This document shows, in pieces, positions 9,937-18,091 of a stretch of DNA of 64,000 bases. Within the stretch, counting starts at the first letter, position 1. Each line of letters begins with the position of its first letter. Position numbers and translations under genes: made by a program. Below the pieces are notes generated by a model, which saw only the letters and a program-made list of their open reading frames with translations, searched no databases and had not been told where the DNA came from. The DNA comes from an uncultured Lachnospiraceae bacterium (GTDB lineage Bacteria > Bacillota > Clostridia > Lachnospirales > Lachnospiraceae), in assembly GCA_910586705.1 (NCBI GenBank), contig CAJUJK010000010.1, positions 62,001 through 126,000 of the forward strand, in the 5' to 3' direction.

Positions 9937-11080
9937 TGATAACCCCCGCTTCCCGTGCCGCTGTCCGCATGACGTCCATTTCCTCTTCCGTCATCTCACA
10001 ACCGTACATCAGTCTGTAAAAATCCCCGATCAGCTCCGGGAATGTTTTATTTTCTGCAATTCTGCTGATATCCACCTGCTCGATCTGTCTTGTGTGTGAA
10101 TTGTCGTAGTCAATCCGAACCGTATTCGGATAGATCTGCTGGAATATTCCCATCGCGTCATTGACGATATCCTCGTCCGTCAATGTGGCGTAAATAAAGT
10201 CTTCCGGCGCTTTTATGTTCTTTTTATCCAGAAGTTCTTTCAGCGTCCCCTTGATATGCCTCACATCCCTCATCGGTTTCAGAGAAACAAGCTCTATCTT
10301 AACTCCCTCTTCCGCTGTCACCGTGATCAGCGTAACCGACTTCTCATTGTTCACTTCGCTAAGCGAGTATTTGAGCGGGGAACCTGCATATCGGATCTCT
10401 TCTCTTCCAACCCTCTGGGACGAGTGAATATGTCCTAATGCTACATAGTCAAAAACATCAAAACAGTCATATCCGATTTTTTCAACCGCACCTACGCTCT
10501 GTGTGCCAATGCTCTCCGAGCCTGCAGGCGCAGGGTCCTCTCCCCTCCCGGAAACAAATTGATGCGCCACCAGAATATTTTTCTTATTTTTGTTTATATC
10601 TGCACTTCTTATAACGGTTCGTACAGCGTCATCATAACTCACTATATTCTCGTCCGGGAAATAATGTTTTACCTGTGAAGCTTTCACAAAGGGAAGCATA
10701 TAAATATCGATCTCTGTGTCCCCGTCAGCAAAGCTCTGCCTGTGAAGTGTACCGTCAAAGACGGCAGATATGAAAATCTGATTCGTTGCAAACAGCGTAC
10801 TTCCATAATTCAGACGATCGTCCGAATCATGGTTTCCGCTCACCATACATACCTTTATTTTTCTTTTCGTCAGTTCAATTAAGAAATAATCCAACAGCCT
10901 CGTAGCCGCCTCGCTTGGAACGGATTTATCATACACATCCCCGGCGATCAGCACGCCGTCTACGGATTCTTTGTCGGCGATGTCAAGAATCTGATGGAGA
11001 ATATACTTCTGATCCTCGATCAAATCAAAATCAAACAATGATTTCCCTAAATGTAAATCTCCTAAATGCAGAAATTTCAT
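9923..11080 (-). CDS. sbcD: SbcD, nuclease subunit of SbcCD
   Basis: A 385-residue metallophosphoesterase. Metal-binding motifs appear in order: GDLHLGK at residues 7-13, AGDVYDK, SGNHDSDDR and ALGHIHSSQ. The C-terminal region is the usual SbcD capping and SbcC-binding domain. The start MKFLHLGDLHLG was chosen because the family begins exactly there and GGGAAAGGG lies upstream; an in-frame start 11 codons earlier is less likely. First gene of an sbcDC operon. Confidence 0.97.
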   Translation of the reverse strand: MKFLHLGDLHLGKSLFDFDLIEDQKYILHQILDIADKESVDGVLIAGDVYDKSVPSEAATRLLDYFLIELTKRKIKVCMVSGNHDSDDRLNYGSTLFATNQIFISAVFDGTLHRQSFADGDTEIDIYMLPFVKASQVKHYFPDENIVSYDDAVRTVIRSADINKNKKNILVAHQFVSGRGEDPAPAGSESIGTQSVGAVEKIGYDCFDVFDYVALGHIHSSQRVGREEIRYAGSPLKYSLSEVNNEKSVTLITVTAEEGVKIELVSLKPMRDVRHIKGTLKELLDKKNIKAPEDFIYATLTDEDIVNDAMGIFQQIYPNTVRIDYDNSHTRQIEQVDISRIAENKTFPELIGDFYRLMYGCEMTEEEMDVMRTAAREAGVINEAG

Positions 11081-11117
11081 GTTTTCCCTTTCCCGGTACT
11101 CTGTCCATGGCAAATCC

Positions 11118-11525
11118 TCAGTTCCGCAAAAACTTCATTAAATTGTTCATCCCTATCTCCGCAAAAATGTTTTCCTGCAGAAATTCATTGTAGGTCTACC
11201 CCGAAACATATTCAATCATCCATGCAAGCAAATTATAATTATTATGCAGTCCCGATGTATGCGATAAAAGTTGATGAACGGTTATTTCCGAAGGAAGCTG
11301 CATGTCCGGGGGCAGATACCGGTTTGCTTTTTCATCAAGCTGCAGCAACCCTTTGTCATGTAAAATCATAATCGCAAACGCTGTAAACTGTTTGGCAGCA
11401 GAGACAACCGTAAATTTTGTTTCCATTGTATTTTTAATACCAAATTCGATGTTTGAAAATCCTCGACAAGTTTCAAATAAAATCTTTCCATTCTGTATAA
11501 TTCTTACAACGCCAGAAAATCCCAA
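11118..11525 (-). pseudogene. decayed serine beta-lactamase-like (class C/PBP4*-type) gene
   Basis: The reading frame begins inside the domain (GFSGVVRIIQNGKILFETCR) and keeps the active-site SxxK (VSAAKQFTAFA) and HTSGLHN. It then jumps directly to NYNLLAWMIEYVSG, so an internal segment around the YxN motif has been deleted. A TAG at 11193-11195 interrupts it before an in-frame continuation TYNEFLQENIFAEIG that ends at 11118. The combination of internal deletion and stop marks it as non-functional. Confidence 0.75.
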
Positions 11526-11655
11526 TTGTCCATTTCTGCGGTAATATAGGATATCTCATAGACCACCTGCCATATTTTCCCTTAATCACCTTATTACATT
11601 GTGCTAACACCATGTATTTTATACCCTATTTCATATATAAACAAAATTTGATATC

Positions 11656-12368
11656 CTACACAAGTGATTTGAACATAATTAGACAAGGATTTTCTTCGTC
11701 CCACATTTCTGTCAAAGTAATAAGCGGTTCAAAACCAATACTTTTATAGAATCTTCGCGTTTGTGCATATGGTTCAAAATTCACTACATCACTTAATGTT
11801 TTAACAATAACATATTTGCAATCATTTTGGATAAAAAGTTTTTCTACAGCATGATAAAGAGCTTTTCCGACACCATTGTGTTGATGCTCTGGAAGGACAC
11901 CGCATACGAATATATCACCTGTATGTTGATAATGTATTTTTATAGAAAAAAACCCAACCCAATACATTTTCCCTTAATATCCAATGCAGCATAGTATGGA
12001 ATTTCCTTAACTTTTTGAACATATTCATCAAGTGCCTGCTTATTTCCAAACCACTCCGGCAATTTTTCAAGAATTTCTCTGGTATAAAGAGCCTTTTTAC
12101 TCCTATCTCCAATTTCTACAATTTGAATATCATCTGTCATTTCATTCCCCAAACGCATATTAACAGTTTCTTCATTATCATAATATACAAACATAGGTCT
12201 ATGTTCATTCTTTAATTGATATAATAGTCTATCCTCTGTTGTAGCAAATGCCGTAAAACGTGGAGCATTATCGACCGTATAACCTAGTTCGTCTGCAACC
12301 GTAATAAAGCTTTCTTTTATAACATTAACACATTCTACAATGTCTTTTTCATGTATTTTCTTTATCAT
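11656..12368 (-). pseudogene. fused and frameshifted GNAT acetyltransferase remnant
   Basis: Two reading frames overlap at 11940-11967. The first encodes an N-terminal GNAT segment (MIKKIHEKDIVECVNVIKES, to about residue 65) joined to a different GNAT (DRSKKALYTREILEKLPEWF). The second, one frame over, continues it with FVCGVLPEHQHNGVGKALYH, the acetyl-CoA loop, and RRFYKSIGFEPL. Reading through the frameshift restores IKGKCIGFFSIKIHYQHTG. It looks like a deletion fusing two tandem GNAT genes, followed by a frameshift. Confidence 0.65.
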
Positions 12369-12418
12369 CTAAACTTTCTCCCTTAGAAAGTTTCGGCACT
12401 ATATACCACACTTTTTGT

Positions 12419-12856
12419 TTATTTAATTTCTATCATCTTTATAATCCCATTTGAGATAACCTCAAACCCCAATTTCTCATAAAATGGTTCTTTTCCTTTG
12501 GCTGAAACGCCTCCGATTGTTGTAAATTTTCCAGTGGCAGAATTTTCTCTTGCATAATCAACTAGGTGATTAACAATCATTGTGCCAATACCTTTTCGCT
12601 GAAATTGGGGCAAAATTATTATTTCTTGAAGATACCAATACATAGCACCATCTCCTACAAGTCTCCCCATTCCAACAAGTTCGCCATTATATATGGCAGA
12701 AACATTAATTAAACCGTTTCGCAAAGCCTTTCGAGCATGCTCCACCGGTATCTCAACAAATCCTGCTTGTATGCGTAATCTTATAAAATCCTCAGCCTGT
12801 AAAATATTATCAATAAGCCTAATTTCTTCATAAATATTCTTATCCATATTCTCCAT
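12419..12856 (-). CDS. GNAT family N-acetyltransferase
   Basis: About 145 residues starting MENMDKNIYEEIRLID (ATG at 12856 or 12847; the ribosome site is weak for both). The acetyl-CoA loop LPQFQRKGIGTMIVNHL and the ending KEPFYEKLGFEVIS identify a complete small GNAT enzyme. Substrate unknown. Base composition is more AT-rich than sbcC, similar to the neighbouring GNAT remnant. Confidence 0.82.
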   Translation of the reverse strand: MENMDKNIYEEIRLIDNILQAEDFIRLRIQAGFVEIPVEHARKALRNGLINVSAIYNGELVGMGRLVGDGAMYWYLQEIIILPQFQRKGIGTMIVNHLVDYARENSATGKFTTIGGVSAKGKEPFYEKLGFEVISNGIIKMIEIK

Positions 12857-12932
12857 TTCCTTATCTGCATAATAAAGTCTAATTTCTCTATATTTTCTGC
12901 TCAAAATCCACAAGTATTTGCTTTTGATTATA

Positions 12933-13388
12933 TCACTCGAACTCTATGGTCGCCGGAGACTTCGGGCTCATATCATAGCAGACCCGGTTCACATTGTCTA
13001 CCTCAGCCAAAATCCGCTCCGTAATCCGCTCCAGTACATTCCAGTCAACCTTCTCAACCGATGCCGTCATCGCGTCAACGGTATTGATCGCCCGGATGAT
13101 GACCATATACTCAAACACCCTCGCATTATTTTTCATTCCCACAGACTTAAAGTCCGGAACGACTGTGAAATACTGCCACACCTTCTTATTCAGCCCTGCC
13201 CTGGCAAATTCCTCCCGCAGAATCGCGTCTGACTCTCTGACCGCTTCCAGCCTGTCTCTGGTGATCGCCCCGAGGCACCGCACGCCCAGACCGGGACCCG
13301 GGAACGGCTACCTGTACACCATGTCGTGCGGCAGACTAAGCTCCACGCCGCAGGCGCGCACTTCATCCTTAAACAGCTGCCTGTGCAT
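12933..13388 (-). pseudogene. guaA: 3' fragment of GMP synthase gene with in-frame TAG
   Basis: Only the C-terminal dimerization domain of GMP synthase remains, starting around HRQLFKDEVRACG and ending KSPATIEFE. The family-invariant RQPFPGPGLG reads R-stop-PFPGPGLG, because a TAG at 13308-13310 occupies the glutamine codon, as a single C-to-T change would give. Upstream of about 13,390 similarity ceases, at or near the edge of the prophage. A full guaA is presumably elsewhere; this copy could not make an active enzyme. Confidence 0.8.
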
Positions 13389-13494
13389 ATACAATATACC
13401 GCTGCCACTTAATTATATAATAGAATCATAGAATCCCGTATTTAAGCCGTTTATCCATCAAAATGTAGGAATAATCACGGAATAAACGACATTT
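13389..13494. other. host/prophage junction region
   Basis: About 100 AT-rich bases separate the truncated guaA fragment from the last phage gene. I see no gene. The left attachment site should lie here, but with the right end of the prophage outside the window no repeat can be matched to it. The sequence contains AAATGTAGGA at 13461-13470, which recurs next to the integrase promoter at 63088. Confidence 0.5.
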
Positions 13495-13746
13495 CTACAC
13501 CCTTAAATACTTGATTTTACCCTTAACTGCATTTCCGGCTTTATCCTGTACATTCCCTCCGGATGAGTCCGAAATATCCTCTTCCAAAAAGAACTCTGCC
13601 GGACAGCCGGATAACATAGTTCCGACAATAATTCTACCATCTGCCCCATGTGCTTTGCAACCTTTAAGCAAAGTTTTCTCGGTAACAGTATCCCCAGTCA
13701 GGTCGATCAACGTCCTGTTTCCATAGATTACTTTATTCACAGACAT
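13495..13746 (-). CDS. short tail-fibre-like protein, paralogue of its neighbour
   Basis: An 83-residue protein whose first 35 residues (MSVNKVIYGNRTLIDLTGDT) repeat the start of the next gene upstream (VVYGGKTLIDLTGDSVTPEK). The module with GCKAHGADGRIIVGTM is common at the distal end of siphophage tail genes in Firmicutes. It is the last gene of the late operon and ends in TAG. Exact role unknown; possibly a trimmed copy used to swap fibre ends. Confidence 0.6.
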   Translation of the reverse strand: MSVNKVIYGNRTLIDLTGDTVTEKTLLKGCKAHGADGRIIVGTMLSGCPAEFFLEEDISDSSGGNVQDKAGNAVKGKIKYLRV

Positions 13747-13750
13747 TCAA

Positions 13751-14329
13751 TCACCCCGCAATCGTTACCGTAGTACCTCCCGCAGAATTGGAACTTTCCA
13801 CATAAGGAATTGCATCAACCGTGATCTGTGACAAATAGTTATACCCGGAATCCGGCAAAATGGTCTGCTGCTCTGTCGAGGGAGAAACTGTCTTGCTCTG
13901 GGATTTCACATCCTCCGTACCAGTCATAGACCCCTCTACATCCAAAATCGTAACGCCGCTCCTGATGTTACTTGGGATGAGCTTCGCTCGCTCCGTCTGA
14001 TCAATCCCGACGGTGCCGGAACCATCGTGATATCCGATGGGAACCGTGTACGATTCATCTCTTGTGCTGATAACCCCGGCAACAGCCCCATGATTCAGCA
14101 TAGATCCGGTAACTTGCTTCCCTCTGGCATAAGCTGTCTTCCCCTTCAGAATTTCCGCAGCATTGACAGTTGCGTCCGTAGAATCCACATCAAACGAACA
14201 AGTACCGACAATAGGCTCCCCGGCTTTATCATGGGCTGTTTCTCCGGCAAGAAGCTTTTCCGGCGTCACGGAATCGCCAGTAAGGTCTATCAGAGTTTTT
14301 CCTCCATAAACTACTTTATTATAACCCAT
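13751..14329 (-). CDS. phage tail fibre/adhesion-type protein
   Basis: A 192-residue protein. After the LIDLTGDSVTPEKLLAGETA start module it contains VPIGYHDGSGTVGID and TILPDSGYNYLSQITVDAIP, repeats typical of phage tail proteins that follow the baseplate genes. It should be part of the host-contact apparatus at the tail tip. Its ATG overlaps the end of the upstream gene, indicating coupling. Confidence 0.65.
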   Translation of the reverse strand: MGYNKVVYGGKTLIDLTGDSVTPEKLLAGETAHDKAGEPIVGTCSFDVDSTDATVNAAEILKGKTAYARGKQVTGSMLNHGAVAGVISTRDESYTVPIGYHDGSGTVGIDQTERAKLIPSNIRSGVTILDVEGSMTGTEDVKSQSKTVSPSTEQQTILPDSGYNYLSQITVDAIPYVESSNSAGGTTVTIAG

Positions 14330-14618
14330 TTCCCATATCCTTTCCGATGTATGCTGTCACTCCGTCCGACTCATTACTAACTTCGTAGAACGGCACTTCT
14401 CTAACAACTACATCTTCTTTCAGTACCCGGTTGCTGGTAGGGAGAACCTGTTGCTCAAACGCCTTCGGAACAACTTGGTACTCCCCACTATAAACATCAT
14501 ACTCCCTGGTAACAGATACTCTTCCATTCAGTCCACCGGCGCATGACAGTTTACCAGACAAAGACGCTTCTGCTGATACGGAACCAGACAAGGTCTCCAA
14601 TGCTTGAATGTTCCCCAT
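14319..14618 (-). CDS. phage tail-associated protein
   Basis: A 99-residue protein rich in beta structure with YSGEYQVVPKAFEQQVLPTS and VREVPFYEVSNESDGVTAYIG, a pattern found in many Firmicutes prophages between the baseplate and fibre genes. Overlaps the next gene by 11 bases. It is probably a structural adaptor; function is inferred only from position. Confidence 0.6.
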   Translation of the reverse strand: MGNIQALETLSGSVSAEASLSGKLSCAGGLNGRVSVTREYDVYSGEYQVVPKAFEQQVLPTSNRVLKEDVVVREVPFYEVSNESDGVTAYIGKDMGNGL

Positions 14619-14619
14619 A

Positions 14620-14952
14620 TCAATCCACCTCTTCTGTCAGTTTCATTGTCCCTTTCGTGATAAAAGTATCCACTTCGCCGGTAGCCTTTGTAAGCTGAAT
14701 ATCATAGACGTACTTACCAAACGGTAGCATCTTTGTGTCTGCCGAATCCAATATCAACTTCATTGTATCAATGGGAATATCCTTTACCAAAAGAGGTTCC
14801 TCGTCCTCATAGCCTCTTTTCATTGCAAACCGTACCGAATCACCTTCGTTCGGAACATATGGATTCCCGTCCGACTGTGTAATTGATATGAGTGCCATGA
14901 AAGTATCACCTCTGGTAAGGGTAATGGTAGTGCCCTGAACATTATAGCTCAT
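14620..14952 (-). CDS. putative baseplate upper protein domain (BppU-like)
   Basis: A 110-residue beta-rich protein with ITLTRGDTFMALISI, GDSVRFAMKRGY and FGKYVYDIQLTKATGEVDTF. This fits the N-terminal BppU-type domain that attaches receptor-binding parts to the baseplate. The assignment rests on pattern recognition, not on a search. Its ATG overlaps the TGA of the small membrane protein upstream. Confidence 0.55.
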   Translation of the reverse strand: MSYNVQGTTITLTRGDTFMALISITQSDGNPYVPNEGDSVRFAMKRGYEDEEPLLVKDIPIDTMKLILDSADTKMLPFGKYVYDIQLTKATGEVDTFITKGTMKLTEEVD

Positions 14953-15125
14953 TTACATCCCTCTTTTTCCAAATATAAACCGGCTATCACACCGACAACA
15001 ACCGATACAATAGCGGCATAAAGCAAAAACGCCAGCCCTCCGCAATTAAGCAGAATAACCAGCGAAAATACCAAAGCCGCTATGAAAATCCAGCATGACA
15101 ACACAATCAGCAGGCATGTTTTCAT
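14949..15125 (-). CDS. small two-helix membrane protein
   Basis: Fifty-eight residues, MKTCLLIVLSCWIF through GLYLEKEGCK, with two hydrophobic helices and a short charged tail. It sits between the holin gene and the baseplate gene with overlapping stop and start codons, so it may assist lysis (second holin or antiholin). No family was recognised. Confidence 0.6.
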   Translation of the reverse strand: MKTCLLIVLSCWIFIAALVFSLVILLNCGGLAFLLYAAIVSVVVGVIAGLYLEKEGCK

Positions 15126-15334
15126 TACTTGCCCTCCGTCTTGTTATACTGAGCCGAACTGATTCCCAGAAGAACCCCCAGGAAAGTATCAACGGCCGTG
15201 ATTGTCCCGACTACCTGCTCGCCGTAGGGCAGCCCCCAGATTCCAGCCAGCGCGAAATATAACGTACCTGCTGCCGGAAGCAGATACTGTGCGATCCATT
15301 TCAAAGTGTCATAGGTTTTGTTACTCATGCTCAT
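15125..15334 (-). CDS. phage holin, phi LC3-like
   Basis: About 67-69 residues (start MSNKTYDTLKWIA at 15328 or two codons earlier). The pattern KTYDTLKWIAQYLLPAAGTL, then GLPYGEQVVGTITAVDTFLG, is the phi LC3 holin family. Holins form the membrane lesion that releases endolysin. No endolysin follows it here, which is unusual; the only cell-wall hydrolase in the window is at 51.0 kb. Confidence 0.85.
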   Translation of the reverse strand: MSMSNKTYDTLKWIAQYLLPAAGTLYFALAGIWGLPYGEQVVGTITAVDTFLGVLLGISSAQYNKTEGK

Positions 15335-15656
15335 GATTTTGTTCCTCCTCGTATTGTGATTTGTGTATAGGTAATCTGTTTACCTCGTTCATGATTCTTT
15401 TGGCGGAGCCGTTACCGCCCATCTTTTCATACGGCTTATAGAGATACTCGTAAAGATTTTCATACTCATCGGAGGTGATGTAACCCCGTTCAATGTACTC
15501 CATTCCCAGATACATGATCCTGTCATGTCCCAATCCTATAAGCATCTCAGTTTTTACATCTTTTTTCTCAAGCCGCTTAGTTATGTAGGCCCACAGCCCA
15601 GAAGACGCAAGAACTGAGCTAAAAATAGTTAGTAATATTTGAAACCATTGTTCCAT
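15321..15656 (-). CDS. holin-like membrane protein with soluble tail
   Basis: A 111-residue protein starting MEQWFQILLTIFSSVLASSG, a single N-terminal membrane helix followed by a charged helical domain (LIGLGHDRIMYLGMEYIERG, YLYKPYEKMGGNGSAKRIM). The latter segment is common to a family of phage proteins beside holins. An excellent AGGAGG precedes the ATG. It overlaps the holin start by a few codons. Confidence 0.7.
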   Translation of the reverse strand: MEQWFQILLTIFSSVLASSGLWAYITKRLEKKDVKTEMLIGLGHDRIMYLGMEYIERGYITSDEYENLYEYLYKPYEKMGGNGSAKRIMNEVNRLPIHKSQYEEEQNHEHE

Positions 15657-15657
15657 G

Positions 15658-16875
15658 TCATACCTCCTGTAAAATATTTTGTGACGACCTATCAAATATA
15701 ACCAGCTTCTTGTTTACGACAGTAACCGTTTTGTCGAATAGGTCTTCATAAAGCCCGATAAGATTTCGCCTCTGCTGTTTGGATAATAATTTATAGAAAC
15801 TGCCCATCCAACCACGAAACATATTCTCTACACCATCGTAAGAGATTTCCCCGTTCTGTACTTTGACTGCCAGTTTCTTTAACTTTCTCCTCATAGTAGT
15901 AACCCTTTCAGGATTTATGCGTTTGATTATTTTTCCATCCTTGGTAAGTGTATATCTTACTTGCAGGAATTTGTAAGTGCTGGAAATCCTAACGATTCTG
16001 GTTTTCTTCTCGTTGATATGGATACCAAGCTCCTTTGCTATTTTTCGGATATTATCAAGCAAGTCCAAAAGTTCTTCCCTGCTTGGATTCATGATGTACC
16101 AGTCATCCATATACCTCCCGTAAAACTTCTGACTTCTCACATACTTAATGTAGTTGTCAATTCGGTAAGGATAATAAATGCCTATGACTTGCGATAACTG
16201 ATCTCCGATATTCACGGATTTACACATCCACTTCTCGCCAGTCAACTGTTCTTTCGGAATACTCCTATAATCCAGCTTATTGAATGTGTCATCCATACAT
16301 CTGGCATACTCATCGTCAGTCATGTAAGATACATCAATCTTAAATCCGTCAAATATAAGTGTTAAAAGCCAGTCGATAAACTCGTCGTCATCGAACAGCT
16401 TCAACAATTCCCGCTTTGCAATCTCGTGAATAATATTGTCGTAGAATTTTGTGAAGTCGCCGAATAGAATCCATCCCTCATTCCCATACAGTCTATAGTA
16501 TTTCCTAAGATGCACCACAAAGCGGTCTCTCTAATGTGAAATCCCGCGTCCTTTGATAGAAGCACCGTTATCATAAATGATATGTTTCTTGACTTCTGGT
16601 AACAGGATGTCGTCGCATAATACATGGCGGACGATTCGATCCTTAATTCGGATACTTGTGATAGGTCTTATACGGCCCCGTTCAGACAGCGTAAACTCCT
16701 CTGTTGGTCCATTTTGAAGAGTTCTGTCAAGAATTTCTTCTTGTATGGAAAAGATGTAGCGTAAGAAATTCATCATGAACTTCTGCGTTGTTTCTTTCCA
16801 CTTGCTGCCTTTCACGGAAGCCTTATAAGCCTTGTACAAATTGTTGGCGTCAGACAAAATCTCTTCATACGTCAT
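15658..16875 (-). pseudogene. DGR reverse transcriptase, interrupted by one in-frame TAG
   Basis: The frame runs 405 codons from ATG at 16875 to TGA at 15658, with a single TAG at 16531-16533 (codon 115) between GRGISH and RDRFVVHLRKYYR. Motifs of retroelement reverse transcriptases are present after it: LFGDFTKFYDNI, IGDQLSQVIGIYYP (the IGxxxSQ form that marks diversity-generating retroelements) and the catalytic RYMDDWYI. It lies just downstream of the template repeat and the Avd-like gene, the standard DGR order. The start has only a weak GGTGAATAGG site. Unless the amber codon is suppressed, or is a sequencing error, no full-length enzyme is made. Confidence 0.88.
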
Positions 16876-16984
16876 ACCTATTCACCGTGATAGCAATATT
16901 TACCGTAGTAAATTGCGTCCAGCTTTACCATTTATCCTTGATGGAAAGGACAACATCTCCTTCTCGGTTGGTTAGACTGAGAAT

Positions 16985-17073
16985 CCGGACGAACCCCGTT
17001 AGAGTTCGAGGCGTTGTTGTAGTTCGTATTGCCATTGTTGTTCACATTAGCGAAATTAGCCGAAGAAACGACG
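16985..17073 (-). repeat. DGR template repeat (TR)
   Basis: Non-coding 89-base repeat seven bases downstream of the Avd-like gene and about 110 bases upstream of the reverse transcriptase. Read on the - strand in the frame of the targets it gives AAY-rich codons: SSANFANVNNNG, then NTNYNNASNSNGVRP. Each asparagine codon corresponds to a residue that differs in one or more of the three variable repeats. This is the classic adenine-rich template copied by mutagenic retrohoming. Confidence 0.93.
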
Positions 17074-17079
17074 CGTTTA

Positions 17080-17571
17080 TTAGATGTTGCCCTGCAAATA
17101 CGATTTGATTCTGTTGTCGCGCTGACGCCATTTCTTTATCAATCCGATTTCTCGGTCGATAGCTTTGACATATCTGCCGTAAGTATTAACATCCACATTG
17201 AAAATCTCTACAATCCGCTGCAACTCTTTGATGATCTGCTCGCAGTTTACAATAGCGTTGTTCTGGTAGCTTCTCCTCTGCTCATACTCCAGCATAGAAG
17301 TGGGATAAGTGGAATTAGCCGCTCTGATATTATTGGTGAGTTGCGACGCCAGCAGGTCGATACGGTTCTTGAAGTTGGTCATAAGATACCTGTACTTCGC
17401 AAAATTTTCCGTTTCATCATCCCCGTAGGCATAACGAACTCTGACAAAGTGGTCTAAATCCTTTACCCCGAAATTTCTCTGCATAAAGTCTATAAGCATA
17501 TCATGGAGTTCAATCGAATATGTAATGGCTTCAAATTTGGACTCTTTACGGTCGCTCACTAAGACACTCAT
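17080..17571 (-). CDS. avd: DGR accessory variability determinant (Avd-like four-helix protein)
   Basis: A 163-residue, all-helical, basic protein (DRKESKFEAITYSIELHDML to KKWRQRDNRIKSYLQGNI). Position between target and template repeat, size and helical composition match Avd, which forms a barrel that binds the template RNA and the reverse transcriptase. Its ATG overlaps the TGA of the XkdX-like gene. Confidence 0.8.
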   Translation of the reverse strand: MSVLVSDRKESKFEAITYSIELHDMLIDFMQRNFGVKDLDHFVRVRYAYGDDETENFAKYRYLMTNFKNRIDLLASQLTNNIRAANSTYPTSMLEYEQRRSYQNNAIVNCEQIIKELQRIVEIFNVDVNTYGRYVKAIDREIGLIKKWRQRDNRIKSYLQGNI

Positions 17572-17687
17572 TTATAGTCTTTCCCTGTGATCCAGCCTTT
17601 TACTACGGCGTTACGAACGCGGTTCTCATCCCACAGCTTCCTGCCGTAGTAGTTCTTAACCTTGTCGTAATTCTTGCTATGTTCCAT
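17568..17687 (-). CDS. XkdX family protein
   Basis: A 39-residue protein: NYDKVKNYYGRKLWDENRVR and then NAVVKGWITGKDYK, matching the short XkdX proteins that follow tail-fibre genes in Firmicutes phages. An AGGAGGATCACC site precedes the ATG. Role unknown; conserved tail-operon marker. Confidence 0.75.
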   Translation of the reverse strand: MEHSKNYDKVKNYYGRKLWDENRVRNAVVKGWITGKDYK

Positions 17688-17702
17688 GGTGATCCTCCTT
17701 TC

Positions 17703-18011
17703 TTACAGGTCAACTTCACACATCATTGCGAGGTACTCAATGTCGGATTTGATTTTCGCCTGCTCCAGTTCCTTGAGAGTAATATCTCTAAGAACAAACC
17801 AGGACTTCCCGTCTACCTCCGTCACCTGCACCAGATCCATATTCTCATGTACCTCATCATGCTCACCATCGTTGATTATAACGGGGGAGCAATTCGACTG
17901 GAAAATTCCGGGGTCGATGGTCCCTTCAGAAATGAAATTATTACCGTTCATGGTAAGATTACCGATTTCTGTTCCATCAGCGAGGGTTATCTTATAGATT
18001 CTCTCATCCAT
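17703..18011 (-). CDS. conserved phage protein beside the DGR target
   Basis: A 102-residue acidic beta-rich protein (YKITLADGTEIGNLTMNGNN, FISEGTIDPGIFQSNC, WFVLRDITLKELEQAKIKSD). Similar small proteins often sit directly downstream of tail receptor-binding genes. No function assigned. Confidence 0.6.
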   Translation of the reverse strand: MDERIYKITLADGTEIGNLTMNGNNFISEGTIDPGIFQSNCSPVIINDGEHDEVHENMDLVQVTEVDGKSWFVLRDITLKELEQAKIKSDIEYLAMMCEVDL

Positions 18012-18040
18012 TTTGATTCTTCCTTTCTTTTAACATAATT

Positions 18041-18066
18041 TTCAGTCACCTACATACGGTTTCCAC
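18041..18066 (-). promoter_or_regulatory. copy 1 of the GTCACCTACGTAC-type element
   Basis: On the + strand TTTTCAGTCACCTACATACGG. The same core recurs at 61310 and 63029 upstream of early genes. Here it lies between the DGR target and its downstream gene. Probably a protein- or RNA-level control site. Confidence 0.45.
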
Positions 18067-18089
18067 AAAAAGGGGCACAAGGCCCCCGG
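18066..18089 (-). terminator. intrinsic terminator after the tail DGR target
   Basis: On the - strand GGGGCCTTGTGCCCC followed by TTTTTG. The CCTTGTG loop is shared with the terminators after the other two DGR targets at 55.6 and 56.2 kb. Confidence 0.7.
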
Positions 18090-18091
18090 AT

